The position numbers and the translations under genes were made by a program. A stretch of DNA of 11,540 nucleotides from Pleurotus ostreatus/Saccharomyces cerevisiae fusant. Taxonomy: Eukaryota; Opisthokonta. Below the pieces are notes generated by a model. That model had not been told where the DNA came from. It worked only from the letters and a program-made list of their open reading frames with translations, and made no database searches. The stretch is taken from contig JAMQCK010001144.1 in assembly GCA_024196135.1 (NCBI GenBank), forward strand, positions 1-11,540, read 5' to 3'. Positions 1 to 9,524 of this stretch are shown here, piece after piece; within the stretch, counting starts at the first letter, position 1, and each line of letters begins with the position of its first letter.

Positions 1-2023
1 TTATCAACCGACGTACCCATAGCTTGATGAGACCATCCCACGACGCCGTGACGACCTTGGACTACAGACCCGTCAGTCAAATATCTAAATGACGACAGCA
101 GCACTTACAGTCTCGTGCGGCAGCCACTCGTGCGCAATGACGACTTTGGAATGTGCCTTGAGCTTCGTCTTTATCCGGCAAGTCTTCCAGTCCCAAAACA
201 CCATGTTCCCCTCGGCGTCACCGCTGCTGAGCCACTTGCCGTCGGGGGAGAAGCCCACCTGGCAGGCGTACCCCGCGACAGAGTGCCCCGCGAACCGCTT
301 CTTGCGGTTCTGGCGGAAATTGTCCGTACTGTAGACGAGGATTTGATTGTCCAGAGACTGGGCGGCGAAATAGCGGTCTGTTGGGCGTAGGGCATGAGCA
401 CGCGCGAACCTCCCGAGCGGAGAGAACTTACTCGATGGGTGTAGAGTTACCGCGGGCATGGAGTGCATGTGCGGCTCAGCGATGTACTTGATGACCACCG
501 GGATGTCGAAGTCCCAAGCCCTGATCGTCTTGTCGTCTGAGGTAGTCACGAACCGGCGGTTCTCGTCGACGAAGGTAATGGTGTTCACGGGCCCCAAATG
601 CTGATCGTATTCCTGCGTGATCTCGCCGGAATTGATGTCGTACTATAAAGGTTTTAGGCTCAATACATACGACCCGAGGAAAGGAAGGGGTTACCTGTAT
701 AATCTTTTTATCTGACATACCGGCGAGGAAGATGTTTTGTTTGTCCTCATCGGGATGGAACTTGACGGTGTACGGGATCTTGCCGTTGCTGAATCGCTTG
801 ATGCACTGGCCCGTTTCCGTGTCCCAGAGCTTCATCTGCCTGTCGTAGCTACACGATAGGAACCTTCGGCCGTCGTTGGAGAAGCAGATGTCCTTGACCA
901 TCTTGACATGACCATGGAAGGTCCGTAGGCAGTTGCCATGCGTATAGACATCCCAAAGCTATACAACAAGCGGTCAACTGGGGTACGCAACGAAGTGTAA
1001 GAGGGGTGCGTACCTTGATCTTCGTGTCCATTGAACCACTCGCCATGAGGTGGCCAGTCTGAGGGAACAGCCGAATGACGGAGACGCCCTGCGTATGCCC
1101 AGTCCATGTATGCACGCAGACCTTCGGAATGAAGCAGTCCTGCGAGCCCGGCTCTTGTAGAAGGTTCGGCGCTTCTGAGTACGGCGGGTGCATGTACGTG
1201 CGCCCTTGGTAGTCTGTCATGGACTTCCCGTGGAAGACTGACGACTCCTGGCCGACCGCGCCGCGTTTTGGCTTCGCCTTCTTCGGCACGTACTCTGGCT
1301 CGTCTTCCTCTGGCTCCTCCTCTTCCTCCGCCCCCTCTGCGGAGAGACCGTGCAGGAAAGTACTCTCAGGCTCGTCGCCCTCCCACGAGGCCCATGGGCC
1401 GACGTAGGCGCCTTCCCCTTCAACGACTTCGAGGTCACCCTTATCCTTGCGCTTCCGCTTGAGCTCCTTTCGCTCATTTCGCGTAGCGCGCATGGCATCG
1501 ATAGTTGTGAAGCCATTCTCCCGAGCCTTTTCCAAAGAACCGACCATCGAAGGCGCATTTGGGTCGATAGAAGGGTTCGCAGAGTAGCCAAGGATAGCGT
1601 GCGTGAGGTGCTGCGCCTTGAAGGCATCGTCGCTCATGACCTGCTCTTCGACATGCCCAGCAAGTGCGTTCTGATTGAGGAAGCGGTCGCGTGGGCCGAA
1701 CGGGTTCTCCGGGCCCTGGATGGGAAGGGTCATGTCGCTGAAGGGGATGTTCACGTTCATCTGGGTGTCCGTTGGTCGGGTCACCAAAGATGTCATCTTG
1801 AGGGGATCCTGCTCGCTAGTTAGCATACGACGTTGTGAATGCGCAGACGCGTACGCACCTCTGACAAAACATGTGGGGCAGCCTCAACAGTAGGCTTGTC
1901 CCTTGGGGGGCTCTCCGTGCGCTGCTTTTTCGTGGCATGAATGGCGGAGAGACCAAAGGCGTCGGCAGCGACCGTCGACTCGTCCTCCTCGCCGGATGAA
2001 TAGCCCTGGACAAGCGTCGACAT
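1..2023 (-). CDS. prp17: Pre-mRNA-splicing factor Prp17/Cdc40 (WD40 protein), 3' end outside window
   Basis: Prp17/Cdc40 is a nuclear spliceosome component needed for the second catalytic step. Exons on the minus strand are 2023-1859, 1808-1014, 958-695, 642-432, 377-109 and 61 down to the edge; the five introns are 47-55 nt and all junctions keep frame. About 583 residues are visible, close to the roughly 580 of human CDC40. The N terminus ([10 protein letters not shown]) is followed by the family motif GPENPF at residues 87-92, an acidic-then-lysine-rich linker around 225-245, and a C-terminal WD40 propeller starting near residue 286 (TWTGH, then GSMDTKIK joined to LWDVY). The last visible repeat reads [11 protein letters not shown]. 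The start is the ATG at 2021-2023; further upstream in frame there is only a TTG. After the final Trp the sequence is GTACGT, a good donor, so a tiny last exon probably lies beyond position 1. Identification is firm; the C-terminal end is unresolved. Confidence 0.93.
1809..1858 (-). other. Intron 1 of prp17, with an AG skipped next to the branch point
   Basis: The donor is GTGCGT at 1858-1853. Near the 3' end the sequence reads CTAACTAGCGAGCAG, where CTAAC is a perfect branch-point match. The first AG lies only a few bases after the branch A and would break frame. The second (CAG ending at 1809) is at a normal distance and joins VLSE to DPLKM in phase 0. The intron is 50 nt. Confidence 0.8.
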
Positions 2024-2208
2024 GATCGCGGCAGCCAAGTGTGTTCACGTTGGCACGTGGCGATACGCCGCAAATGCCGATGGCAAACTTCGGACCGATA
2101 GGCGCCGCCTCCATCGTCCGACTCACTGCTTGCGCTCTTGTTTCCTCCAACCCCTGACATCCCTTTTCTCTCCTTCATCATGCAGTAAACTCCCCCGATA
2201 CCCAGATC
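2024..2208. promoter_or_regulatory. Shared divergent promoter between prp17 and the Myb-C2H2 gene
   Basis: Only 185 bp separate the two start codons, so both promoters must lie here or overlap the genes. I see no TATA box in either direction. A palindromic E-box CACGTG lies at 2054-2059 and a half-matching CACGTT at 2046-2051. The side next to the Myb gene is pyrimidine-rich (about 2135-2180), as is common just upstream of fungal start codons. Transcription factor binding is inferred only from the motif. Confidence 0.6.
2180..2188 (+). promoter_or_regulatory. Possible two-codon upstream ORF (ATG CAG TAA)
   Basis: ATG-CAG-TAA lies 20 nt before the predicted start codon of the Myb-C2H2 gene and in a different frame from it. 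If transcription begins upstream of it, in the pyrimidine-rich stretch before 2180, it would form a minimal uORF that could lower translation. The same bases (CATGCAG) could instead be the acceptor of a 5'UTR intron. Confidence 0.35.
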
Positions 2209-4463
2209 ATGAGCACGTCCACACGAATAGCTGCAGGGCGGCCCTGGACGCCGGAGGAGGATGCGCAATTGCGCGCAGCGGTCGCCCTTCATGGCGAGAA
2301 CGACAATTGGAAGACGGTCGCAGAGATGGTTCCCGGTCGCACGAACAAGGCGTGCAGAAAGGTGGGCGACCTTGGATCTGCGCTAGAGCCGTGGTGTGAA
2401 TGATCGCACAGCGGTGGCGCCACTCCCTTAGCCCGGGGGTCAAGAAGACAGCATGGACGGCCGAGGAAGACAAGCTGCTCCTCGATCTACACGAGAAGCA
2501 CGGCGACAAGTGGTCGGTGATCGCGCGCGAGATTGAGGGACGAACAGACGACGCTTGCTCGAAGCGCTACCGGGAAGCGCTCGATCCCAACCTGCGCAAG
2601 GACGAGTGGACAGACGAGGACGACAATAGGCTTCGTGATCTGCATGCTCAGCTCTCAGGCCAGTGGCGCCTCATCGGTGCTGCCCTCTGCAGGGGAAGTC
2701 TTGCTTGTCGTAACAGGTGCGTGTACATCTGTATCGTCATCATCCGGTGCTGATGAGCTCCCAGGTGGAGGTTATTTGAGCGCAAACAGCGCCGTCTGGC
2801 CCAACTTTCCAAGTACGAAATCCCGGACTTTAGCGCTCCTGCTACCTCATCATCATCCGAGGGGCGCTATGAAGCAACATGGGTGCAGCCTGACGTTCAC
2901 GGGCAGGCCACGTATGATCCATGCGATTCTCTCATGGCATATCATCAGGAGCAAGCCAGTCAATATCCTGTGCAGCCAGATTCTTTCCTCGGCTCATGGA
3001 CTTGGGCCAGTCCCGAAGGATCTATTCCCACTCAGCACTCGGGTGCTCACGGCTCCGTCGACGACGCTTCGGCAATACAGCTCAATCAATCACCTTCTTC
3101 CGCACAACCCTCTCACTATGGCACGCCGTCTTTTGACGGTATACCTGATCCCTCGCCTTACCACGCATATTGGACGTCATGCGCTACAGATCAGGTCTAC
3201 CCTCCCGTGCCACACCAGCCTACGCCGGCGCTGCCGCTTGATGCGGCCGATAATTCTACTCCGTGTACACCTCATCCAGCTGCTGTTACCGAGCTTGCCG
3301 CAGAACCTATGTCGCTGGAAGACACGTGCGAAACGGGTCCTTCAGCCTCGCTCCCGGAACGCTCTCCGACTTTCACTGCCAGCACACTAGCCTCACCATC
3401 GTCATATCATGAGACCGTACTGCCCAGCTTGTCACCCGAGAGCAATGCCGCCGTCGACTTGCCCGCCTGCGATATGTTGTGGGGCTCGCCCGTGTCCAAC
3501 GCATGTCCCCTGACACCGCTATTGCCTACGCCACAAACTGCGCAAGTCGATCTCCCTCACGTTCAAGTTGTCGGCGAGCACGAAGAGGTCATCGCAGACC
3601 ATCCGACGACCGGGCTCATTGGTGTCGATGCATTGCCTGATGGTGTGGTCGCTTCGGCTGAGCAGAACCTCCCATCGGACGCAATCTCTGGTCCAGCCGA
3701 AAGCAGGAAGCGCCGACAGACAGCAAGCGACGAGCGCACGGCCAAACGCAGAGCGACTGAGATGCGTATGGACCAAGGCCGGGTGATGCAGTAAGTTCAA
3801 ACAAGTAACTCGCATGCAATCGCTAAGCGAACGATAGACCGGGCCTTCTCCCGTACGTCTGTGGGCGCGCTTCGTGCTGGCCAGCCTCGAGCCTGGTCTC
3901 TGAGTCTCGATACGACACCGCGAGGGAGCTAGCCGAGCATATGCGGCGGAGTCATGCCGGTCAAGCGTCCGACGACGTGGAGAAGCCCTATCGTTGTGGT
4001 CTGAGTGGCTGCGGGAAGGCCTGGAAGAACCTCAACGGTCTGCAGTATCATCTCCAAGTGTGAGTCTGCATTTTTGCGCGCCGGTCCGTCGTCGTGTTTA
4101 CGATTGCTTGCAGTGCGGAAGCCCACTACAAGAAGGCCATGATGTCCAAGGCGAAGGTCATGACTGCGACGTCAGGCGATCCGGAAGCGCCCGCGCAACC
4201 TGAAGACACTGGTCGCAGAACTTATCGCTGTCTAGAACCTGACTGCGGCAAGGTTTATGGCCATGCCAGCGGTCTACGCTATCATCGTATCCACGTGAGT
4301 GCTCCTCACGCAGCTCTCGGCGTTGCTCATCGGTTCAAAGGTTCACCAAGGTCCACTCCCCGAGCAACTATCCATCCTGCCTCCTTCCGTTGAGAAGAAA
4401 GTTCCACGAAAGGCCAGGCAGTATCGACGATCAGCGACGCGACCCTCGGAAGCAGAGACATGA
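2209..4463 (+). CDS. Three-repeat Myb protein with C-terminal C2H2 zinc fingers (putative transcription factor)
   Basis: This is a likely nuclear DNA-binding regulator. Exons are 2209-2361, 2412-2716, 2765-3790, 3838-4059, 4114-4294 and 4341-4463; they total 2010 nt (669 residues) and stay in frame. Myb repeat 1 has Trp13, Trp34 and Trp53; repeat 2 has Trp66, Trp85 and Tyr104; repeat 3 has Trp117, Trp136 and Trp154. Intron 1 splits repeat 1 and intron 2 splits repeat 3, and both splices restore the conserved RW. Residues 165-460 are a Ser/Pro-rich, low-complexity linker. A bipartite basic signal (RKRR 467-470, KRR 480-482) fits a nuclear localisation signal. Three finger-like units follow: C503-x4-C508-x20-H529-x4-H534; C548-x4-C553-x12-H566-x6-H573; C608-x4-C613-x12-H626 with H629 or H631. 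The last two share the GL(Q/R)YH core typical of Sfp1-like fungal fingers. The target genes are unknown. The Myb half is secure. The fusion depends on the intron at 3791-3837; without it the protein would end at the TAA inside GTAAGT. Confidence 0.78.
4295..4340 (+). other. Last intron of the Myb-C2H2 gene, with two AAG acceptors
   Basis: The donor is GTGAGT at 4295. There is no usable YAG acceptor: the CAG at 4311-4313 would make a 19-nt intron. Two AAG acceptors lie 10 nt apart, ending at 4340 and 4350. Both continue the protein with Val-His, so either one completes the third zinc finger, but in different frames. The first ends at TGA 4461-4463, the second at TGA 4540-4542. I prefer the first because its tail (PLPEQL, then a Lys/Arg-rich stretch) looks more like tails I associate with such fungal finger proteins. 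Confidence 0.55.
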
Positions 4464-4875
4464 GCGGGTCTGCGGACAAGGTCCGAGGACGCTCTCTCCC
4501 TTTCGTCGACGGGGTTGTGGTTTACAGCAACTCGATCCTTGAGCTAGACGCTTTTCCGAGCATCATCTCTTGGATATCCTCTCCTTCAACGTGGGGCGAC
4601 AACGGCTGTGGCACTTGGGGCCATGATCGGGACTCAACTCCAGCGAGGGCGTGCGTCGGCCTCCGCATGTCCGCCTTACATTCTTGTTCATACATGCTTG
4701 CGCTGCTCGTGATAATGGGCAGTTATTTTACTACTAACCCTGTTGTTGCACAACAATACTTCTAATGTACTGACTCTTACGAATGCATCATGTTTGTCGA
4801 TGACAATCCTTCACATTTGACTTTTGCAAGCGACATCGGGGCCAGCGGGACTACATGGACTACGAGGTGCGTGCT
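4464..4875. other. Convergent intergenic region (two 3' ends)
   Basis: This stretch lies between the stop of the Myb-C2H2 gene and the stop of the quinone reductase gene, which face each other. It presumably holds both 3' UTRs and polyadenylation sites. The part around 4680-4810 is richer in A and T than the flanking genes, as expected near fungal 3' ends. There is a short inverted repeat, TTGTTG-CA-CAACAA, at 4743-4756. I see no canonical AATAAA and no gene. Confidence 0.55.
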
Positions 4876-5692
4876 CTAGAACTGGTACTTGCTCACAATC
4901 TCCCAGAACTGTTTCCCTTGAATCTCCGCGACCTCCAACTCCAACGGCGAGGGCTGGCGTGAGCCGTCTCCACCCGCGAAGGTCCCGGCACCCCAAGGCG
5001 AGCCTGCGCTCGTCAGCGGGTTGCTCAAGGGGATCTGCAAACACACGTACCGCCCCGGACCTCGTTGAGGTTGCTCAGTTGCGCGAAAGTCTTCGCGTAC
5101 CCGAGCGGGACGAAGATCATACCGTGATGGACGAACGTCGACATCGCGTTCGCGACAGTCATCTCTTGTCCGCCACCCGGCGTTCCGGTCGACACGAACA
5201 CGCTGCAGAATTTCTTGGATAGGCCGCCAGATGCCCACAGTCCACCAGTAGTATCCCAGAAGGCCTATGCGCGAGTGTTAGCGGTCGGAAGGCTGACCTA
5301 CCGACACGTAGCTCACCTTCCATTGACCAGGGAAATTGCCGTAGCGGGTAGGGATACCAAAGATGAGGCCGTCGAAGGTAGCCATGGTCTTCGCATCGAT
5401 GATGGGAAATTCAGGTTTGCTCGGTGCATGCATCTTGACCAGGACTTCTTGAGGCAGCGTCTCAGGGATTCTGGCGATGAGCAATGGCGAATACGAGTTT
5501 TCTATACGTTCGGGAGCTACTCACTGATAGATAGTCGCGTTACCTCCGGCAGCAGCGACGCCCGCCTTGACCGCTTCAGCCACTGGATGGAATGAGGCCT
5601 GATCAGGAACAGCGCTCCGACAAGCAGCGTTGCTCACTCTTTCCGATATGGCCGTACATGGTGTAGATGATGATTGCGACCTTGGGCGCCAT
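4876..5692 (-). CDS. NAD(P)H:quinone oxidoreductase, WrbA type (flavodoxin-like benzoquinone reductase)
   Basis: This is a cytosolic-type FMN enzyme that reduces quinones by two electrons to hydroquinones using NAD(P)H. In wood-decay fungi this family handles lignin-derived quinones and supports hydroquinone redox cycling. Exons on the minus strand are 5692-5638, 5582-5525, 5470-5317, 5264-5051 and 5003-4876; the four introns are 47-55 nt and the 609 nt give 202 residues, the usual family length. The FMN phosphate loop is TMYGH at residues 11-15. PTRYGN lies at 78-83, [10 protein letters not shown] at 114-123, His136 in the conserved [14 protein letters not shown] at 160-168 and GDGSRQP at 172-178, all diagnostic for WrbA. 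There is no signal peptide. The start is the ATG at 5690-5692, which gives the standard [13 protein letters not shown] terminus. A TATA box lies about 60 nt upstream. The family is certain; the physiological substrate is inferred. Confidence 0.95.
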
Positions 5693-5750
5693 TATGGATG
5701 AGCGTGGAGGAGATGAGACTGGGTTGTGTGGTCGTGGCCGAGGGTCAAGC

Positions 5751-5757
5751 TTATATA
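5751..5757 (-). promoter_or_regulatory. TATA box of the quinone reductase gene
   Basis: TATATAA reads on the minus strand, 59-65 nt before the ATG at 5692. The spacing fits a TATA-driven fungal promoter with a short leader. Confidence 0.65.
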
Positions 5758-6041
5758 CGTGTCGCTGTCGCCAACTTGACAGCCTCCTGAATGCCGTTTA
5801 CGCTGTCAATTGGGTCACGATGCCTCACTGGTGAAGAGATAGCACCGCGGTCCAAGATACGCTGCGAAATGGTTACTATAGGTAGCAAGACCGGCGATGG
5901 CCTTGTAATGTAAGACAGAGCGCCCACTTGCATTAGACGCACTCGACAGGAACCGCGCAAGTCGGCGAGCGCGCTATGTGCTCGGCTGCCCCGAAGAAGC
6001 GGCCAGCGGCGTATGAAACCTGATCAACGTGTAGATTGAGC

Positions 6042-6048
6042 TGACTCA
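6042..6048. promoter_or_regulatory. TGACTCA (AP-1/Gcn4-type bZIP site)
   Basis: This is a perfect match to the palindromic bZIP consensus. It lies 350 bp upstream of the reductase ATG and 237 bp upstream of the prp6 ATG. Quinone reductases are often under oxidative-stress bZIP control, so the reductase is the more likely target, but function is inferred from the motif alone. Confidence 0.4.
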
Positions 6049-6284
6049 GGGATACACTAGACCACAGCGAACGTTGCCCTCAATCACCCTTGGGCTGGCT
6101 TAATCAATTTCTTGAGGTAGCTGAGCATCAGGTCCAACGTTGTCGGTCCACAGCAGTATTTGTGGCGTGACTTTGATGGCACTCGCATGCATCCCGATCA
6201 GTCAGCACCTTGATTGGAACGCCCATTGTTCCCCCACCCTTTCCCCCGTACATCTCTGCCCTCTGCACTCGGCGGGACAGCAAG

Positions 6285-9200
6285 ATGGCGTCGAATAAGC
6301 CTAACAAGCTGGCTTTCTTGTCCATGCCGGCGCCGGCGTCATATGTCGCCGGTCTTGGTCGAGGGTGCGTCCTGCACGCGTCGACGCGGTGCAGCAACTA
6401 ACGAAAGCCTTGCAGAGCATCTGGTTTCACAACACGATCTGATATCGGTCCCGCCCGAGAAGGACCGTCCGCCGAAGTCATAGCGTGAGTGGGGTCATGT
6501 GTGGCTGCTTGCTTGTCCTGACAGCAATACAGGGAGGCGCAAGCGCGTCGCGGTGAAGAGCCTGACGTAGATCCCGAACAATTCCAAGATCCAGACAATG
6601 AATTTGGTCTCTTTGCTGGGACAACATACGAAGCGGACGATGAGGAGGCGGACAGGATCTACGAGAAGGTTGACGAGGCGATGGACGCACGGCGGCGGGC
6701 ACGCAGGTGTGTGCATACTGGTTAGTTCTTTTGCCTGATACTCATGCAACTCTTATGCTCTTTACCACAGGGAGGCGCAGGAGCAGGCGGAGCTTGCGAA
6801 ACAGCGTGCGGAGCGACCGAAGATCCAGCAGCAATTCGCGGACTTGAAGCGCGGCCTTTCTGCAGTGACGGACTCGGAGTGGGAGAACCTCCCTGAGGTT
6901 GGCAACCTCACAAGAAAGAAGCGGAGGAGGGAAGAGCGATCTTACGTCGTCCCGGACAGTGTCATTGTTGGCGACAGGACCAAGAACCAATACGAGAACG
7001 CACTCGACCCCATGCAGAATGAGGTGTGTTTTGCCATCCTTCTCCTGCCACTCCAAGTCTAACATGTACCCAACAGACCGGAGGCTTTGACACTGCTGCT
7101 GATCCCGGAGCTATGACCAACTTTGTTGAGATTGGACAAGCCCGTGACAAGATCCTATCCTTGAAGCTGGACCAGGTGAATTGGAACTTTGTGAGGCAGC
7201 GGTGTGTTGACTCACAATGGAATTACAGATATCTGGCACTGCAACGACATCCGGTTCAGCTACCTCGGTGGATCCGAAGGGCTACCTTACTTCACTTGAC
7301 AGCGTCGTGATTAAGTCCGATGCCGAAATCGGCGACATCAAGCGGGCACGCATGCTGTTCGATTCCCTCGTCAAGTCCAACCCCAAGCATGCGCCTGGAT
7401 GGATAGCTGCAGCGTGTTTGGAGGAGCATGCAGGACGGATGGTGGCAGCTCGCAAGCTCATCAAGCAAGGGTGCGAGATGTGCCCCAAGAGCGAGGATGT
7501 CTGGCTAGAAGCCGCGCGACTGCATGTACGTCCCCATATCCTCTGCACCCCTGCCATAATTACTGACTATGTCCGTAGAACAATGAAGACGCCAAGGTAG
7601 TGCTCGCGAATGCAGTACAACACGTTGGTCAGAGCGTCAAAATTTGGCTGGCCGCTGCGGATCTGGAGCACGATGTGAAGGCGAAGAAGCGGGTTCTGCG
7701 TAAAGGTGCGTCAAGCAGAGCCATCGTAGTATGACGCATGCTGATTACCCCCTAGCTCTTGAACATATACCGAACTCGGTCCGTCTGTGGAAGGAGACTG
7801 TCAGCCTCGAGACTTCCGCGGCCGACGCTCGCATCCTTTTGGCCCGCGCCGTCGAGGTTATCCCCATGTCTGTCGAGCTGTGGCTCGCGCTTGCCCGCTT
7901 GGAACCGGCAGAACGCGCCAAAGCTGTTCTCAACAAGGCTCGCAAAGCTATCCCGACCAGCCACGAAATTTGGATAGCCGCCGGTCGCTTGTTGGAACAA
8001 GAAGCATCCACGAAGCCTGAACCGGAGAGGCTGGCCCAGTACGAACTGGTGGACAAGACGATCAGCGCGGGTGTGAAAGCCCTGCGCCAGAACCAGGTAC
8101 TTCTTACTCGCGAGCAGTGGCTGAAGGAGGCCGAGAAGTGCGAGAGCGAGGGCGGTGTCCGGACGTGCGAAGCGATCGTTAAGGCCACTATCGCCATGGA
8201 CATCGAGGAGGAAGACCAGCTCGATACGTGGGAGGCTGACATCGATGGCGCTGAGGCCCGTGGACGGGTCGGCACGGCGCGCGCGATCTTGGCCTACGCG
8301 CTCAAGGTGTACCCGAACATTAAGGACCTCTGGATACGCGCCGCGGAGCTCGAGAAGGCGCATGGCTCACGAGAGAGTCTGGACGACATTTTGAGCCGCG
8401 CGGTGGAGCACTGTCCGCAGACGGAAGTGCTGTGGTTGATGGGGGCGAAGGAGAAGTGGCTCGCGGGCGACGTACCTGCCGCGCGCGAGGTTCTCGAGCG
8501 CGCCTTCATTGCGAACCCCGAGAGCGAGCAAATTTGGTTGGCTGCCGTCAAGCTGGAGGCGGAGAATGGGGAGCTTGATGTTGCGAAGCAGCTACTAATT
8601 CGCGCGCGCGACGTCGCCGGTACACAACGAGTGAGCTTGATGCCTTCCGACTGTCGACCCTCTGCTAATGCTTGACAGATCTGGATGAAGTCGGCCGTCT
8701 TCGAAAGGCAACAGGGACAACTGGACGCTGCTTTGGAGACCGTGTCCCAAGCGCTGAAGAAGTTCCCGAAGTTCGCCAAGCTGTACATGATTCAAGGCCA
8801 GATCCATGCCTCGCAAAGGCGATATCCCGCTGCTCGTCAGGCGTACGCCGCCGGTCTCAAGGCCGTGCCAAAAGAGCCGACGTTGTGGATTCTCGCCAGC
8901 CGACTGGAGGAAGCGGATAACAAGAGCATCAAGGCTCGTGCACTCCTCGAGAAGGCGCGCATGGTCAACCCTGGGGTCGACACACTCTGGGCAGAGGCTG
9001 TTGGCGTGGAAGAGCGTGCAGGCGGCGCCGGTCAGGCGAAAGCCATGCTCGCGCGTGCCCTGCAGGAGTGCCCGAGCTCAGGTCTCCTGTGGTCGATGGC
9101 TATCTGGGCCGAAGCACGCCCTCAGCGGAAGGCGCGCTCTGTCGACGCAGTGAAGAAGACCAACGACGACTCGCTCGTCCTGTGTGCCATTGCACGCTTG

Positions 9201-9524
9201 TTTTGGAGCGAGCGCAAGGTTGAGAAGGCGCGGGAGTGGTTCGGCCGCGCCGTAGCGCGTGACGAGCACGATTACGGTGATATCTGGGGCTGGTGGTTGA
9301 AGTTCGAGCGCGAACACGGGACCGAGGTAGGGCGTTCCTCTGACACTCAGTTTCGACATTATACTGACGTCTATCCGTAGGAGCACCGCGAAGCTGTCAG
9401 AGTCAAGTGTGTACAGGCCGACCCGCACCACGGGCCTGTCTGGCAATCCATATCGAAGGACGACAAGAACAGAGGCAAGACTACGAAGGATGTCTTGGAG
9501 CTTGTCGCGAACGCTCTGCAGTAA
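6285..9524 (+). CDS. prp6: Pre-mRNA-splicing factor Prp6 (U5 snRNP/tri-snRNP, HAT repeats; S. pombe Prp1, human PRPF6)
   Basis: Prp6 is a nuclear scaffold that bridges U5 and U4/U6 snRNPs in the tri-snRNP. Exons are 6285-6364, 6416-6484, 6533-6706, 6771-7023, 7077-7175, 7229-7525, 7579-7705, 7756-8630, 8679-9326 and 9381-9524. The nine introns are 48-64 nt and the 2766 nt give 921 residues, between S. pombe Prp1 (about 906) and human PRPF6 (941). The N-terminal Prp1_N domain is clear: [19 protein letters not shown] at residues 23-41, [20 protein letters not shown] at 74-93, and DPKGYLTSL at 240-248. From about residue 250 to the end the protein is helical HAT/TPR-like repeats with recurring W-x-x-A-A-x-x-E patterns ([24 protein letters not shown]). 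Introns 1 and 4 show exact CTAAC branch points (6398-6402 and 7059-7063). The start ATG is the first codon of the standard N terminus. The promoter has no TATA box. Confidence 0.96.

Larger units (their letters stand above)
5693..6284. promoter_or_regulatory. Divergent intergenic region between the quinone reductase gene and prp6
   Basis: This 592-bp region carries both promoters. On the reductase side there is a TATA box and a CT-rich leader (read on the minus strand). Near the middle is TGACTCA at 6042-6048. On the prp6 side there is an inverted CCAAT motif (ATTGG, 6213-6217) and a C/T-rich leader from about 6228 to 6270, with no TATA box. No supported gene lies inside; the short open frames here resemble nothing I recognise. 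Confidence 0.65.

Noticed and set aside
1300..1350. Repetitive GAG/CTC-rich tract
   Set aside because: It encodes the acidic Glu-rich linker of Prp17, so it is coding low complexity and not an independent repeat.
2533..3390. 285-codon plus-strand open frame in another phase of the Myb-C2H2 gene
   Set aside because: It has no Myb or zinc-finger features. The other frame carries the conserved Myb residues and the linker continuing to the fingers.
4743..4756. Inverted repeat TTGTTG-CA-CAACAA
   Set aside because: Six weak base pairs with a two-base centre can arise by chance. Nuclear genes do not use such stem-loops as terminators, so I did not call one.
4460..4765. 101-codon open frame after the Myb-C2H2 gene with a hydrophobic end
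   Set aside because: It starts within the stop region of the preceding gene, has no promoter of its own, and has a biased Ser/Cys/Leu composition like non-coding DNA. It is best read as 3' UTR.
7752..8363. 203-codon and 176-codon minus-strand open frames
   Set aside because: Both are antisense shadows of the large prp6 exon 7756-8630, which has clear HAT repeat coding.
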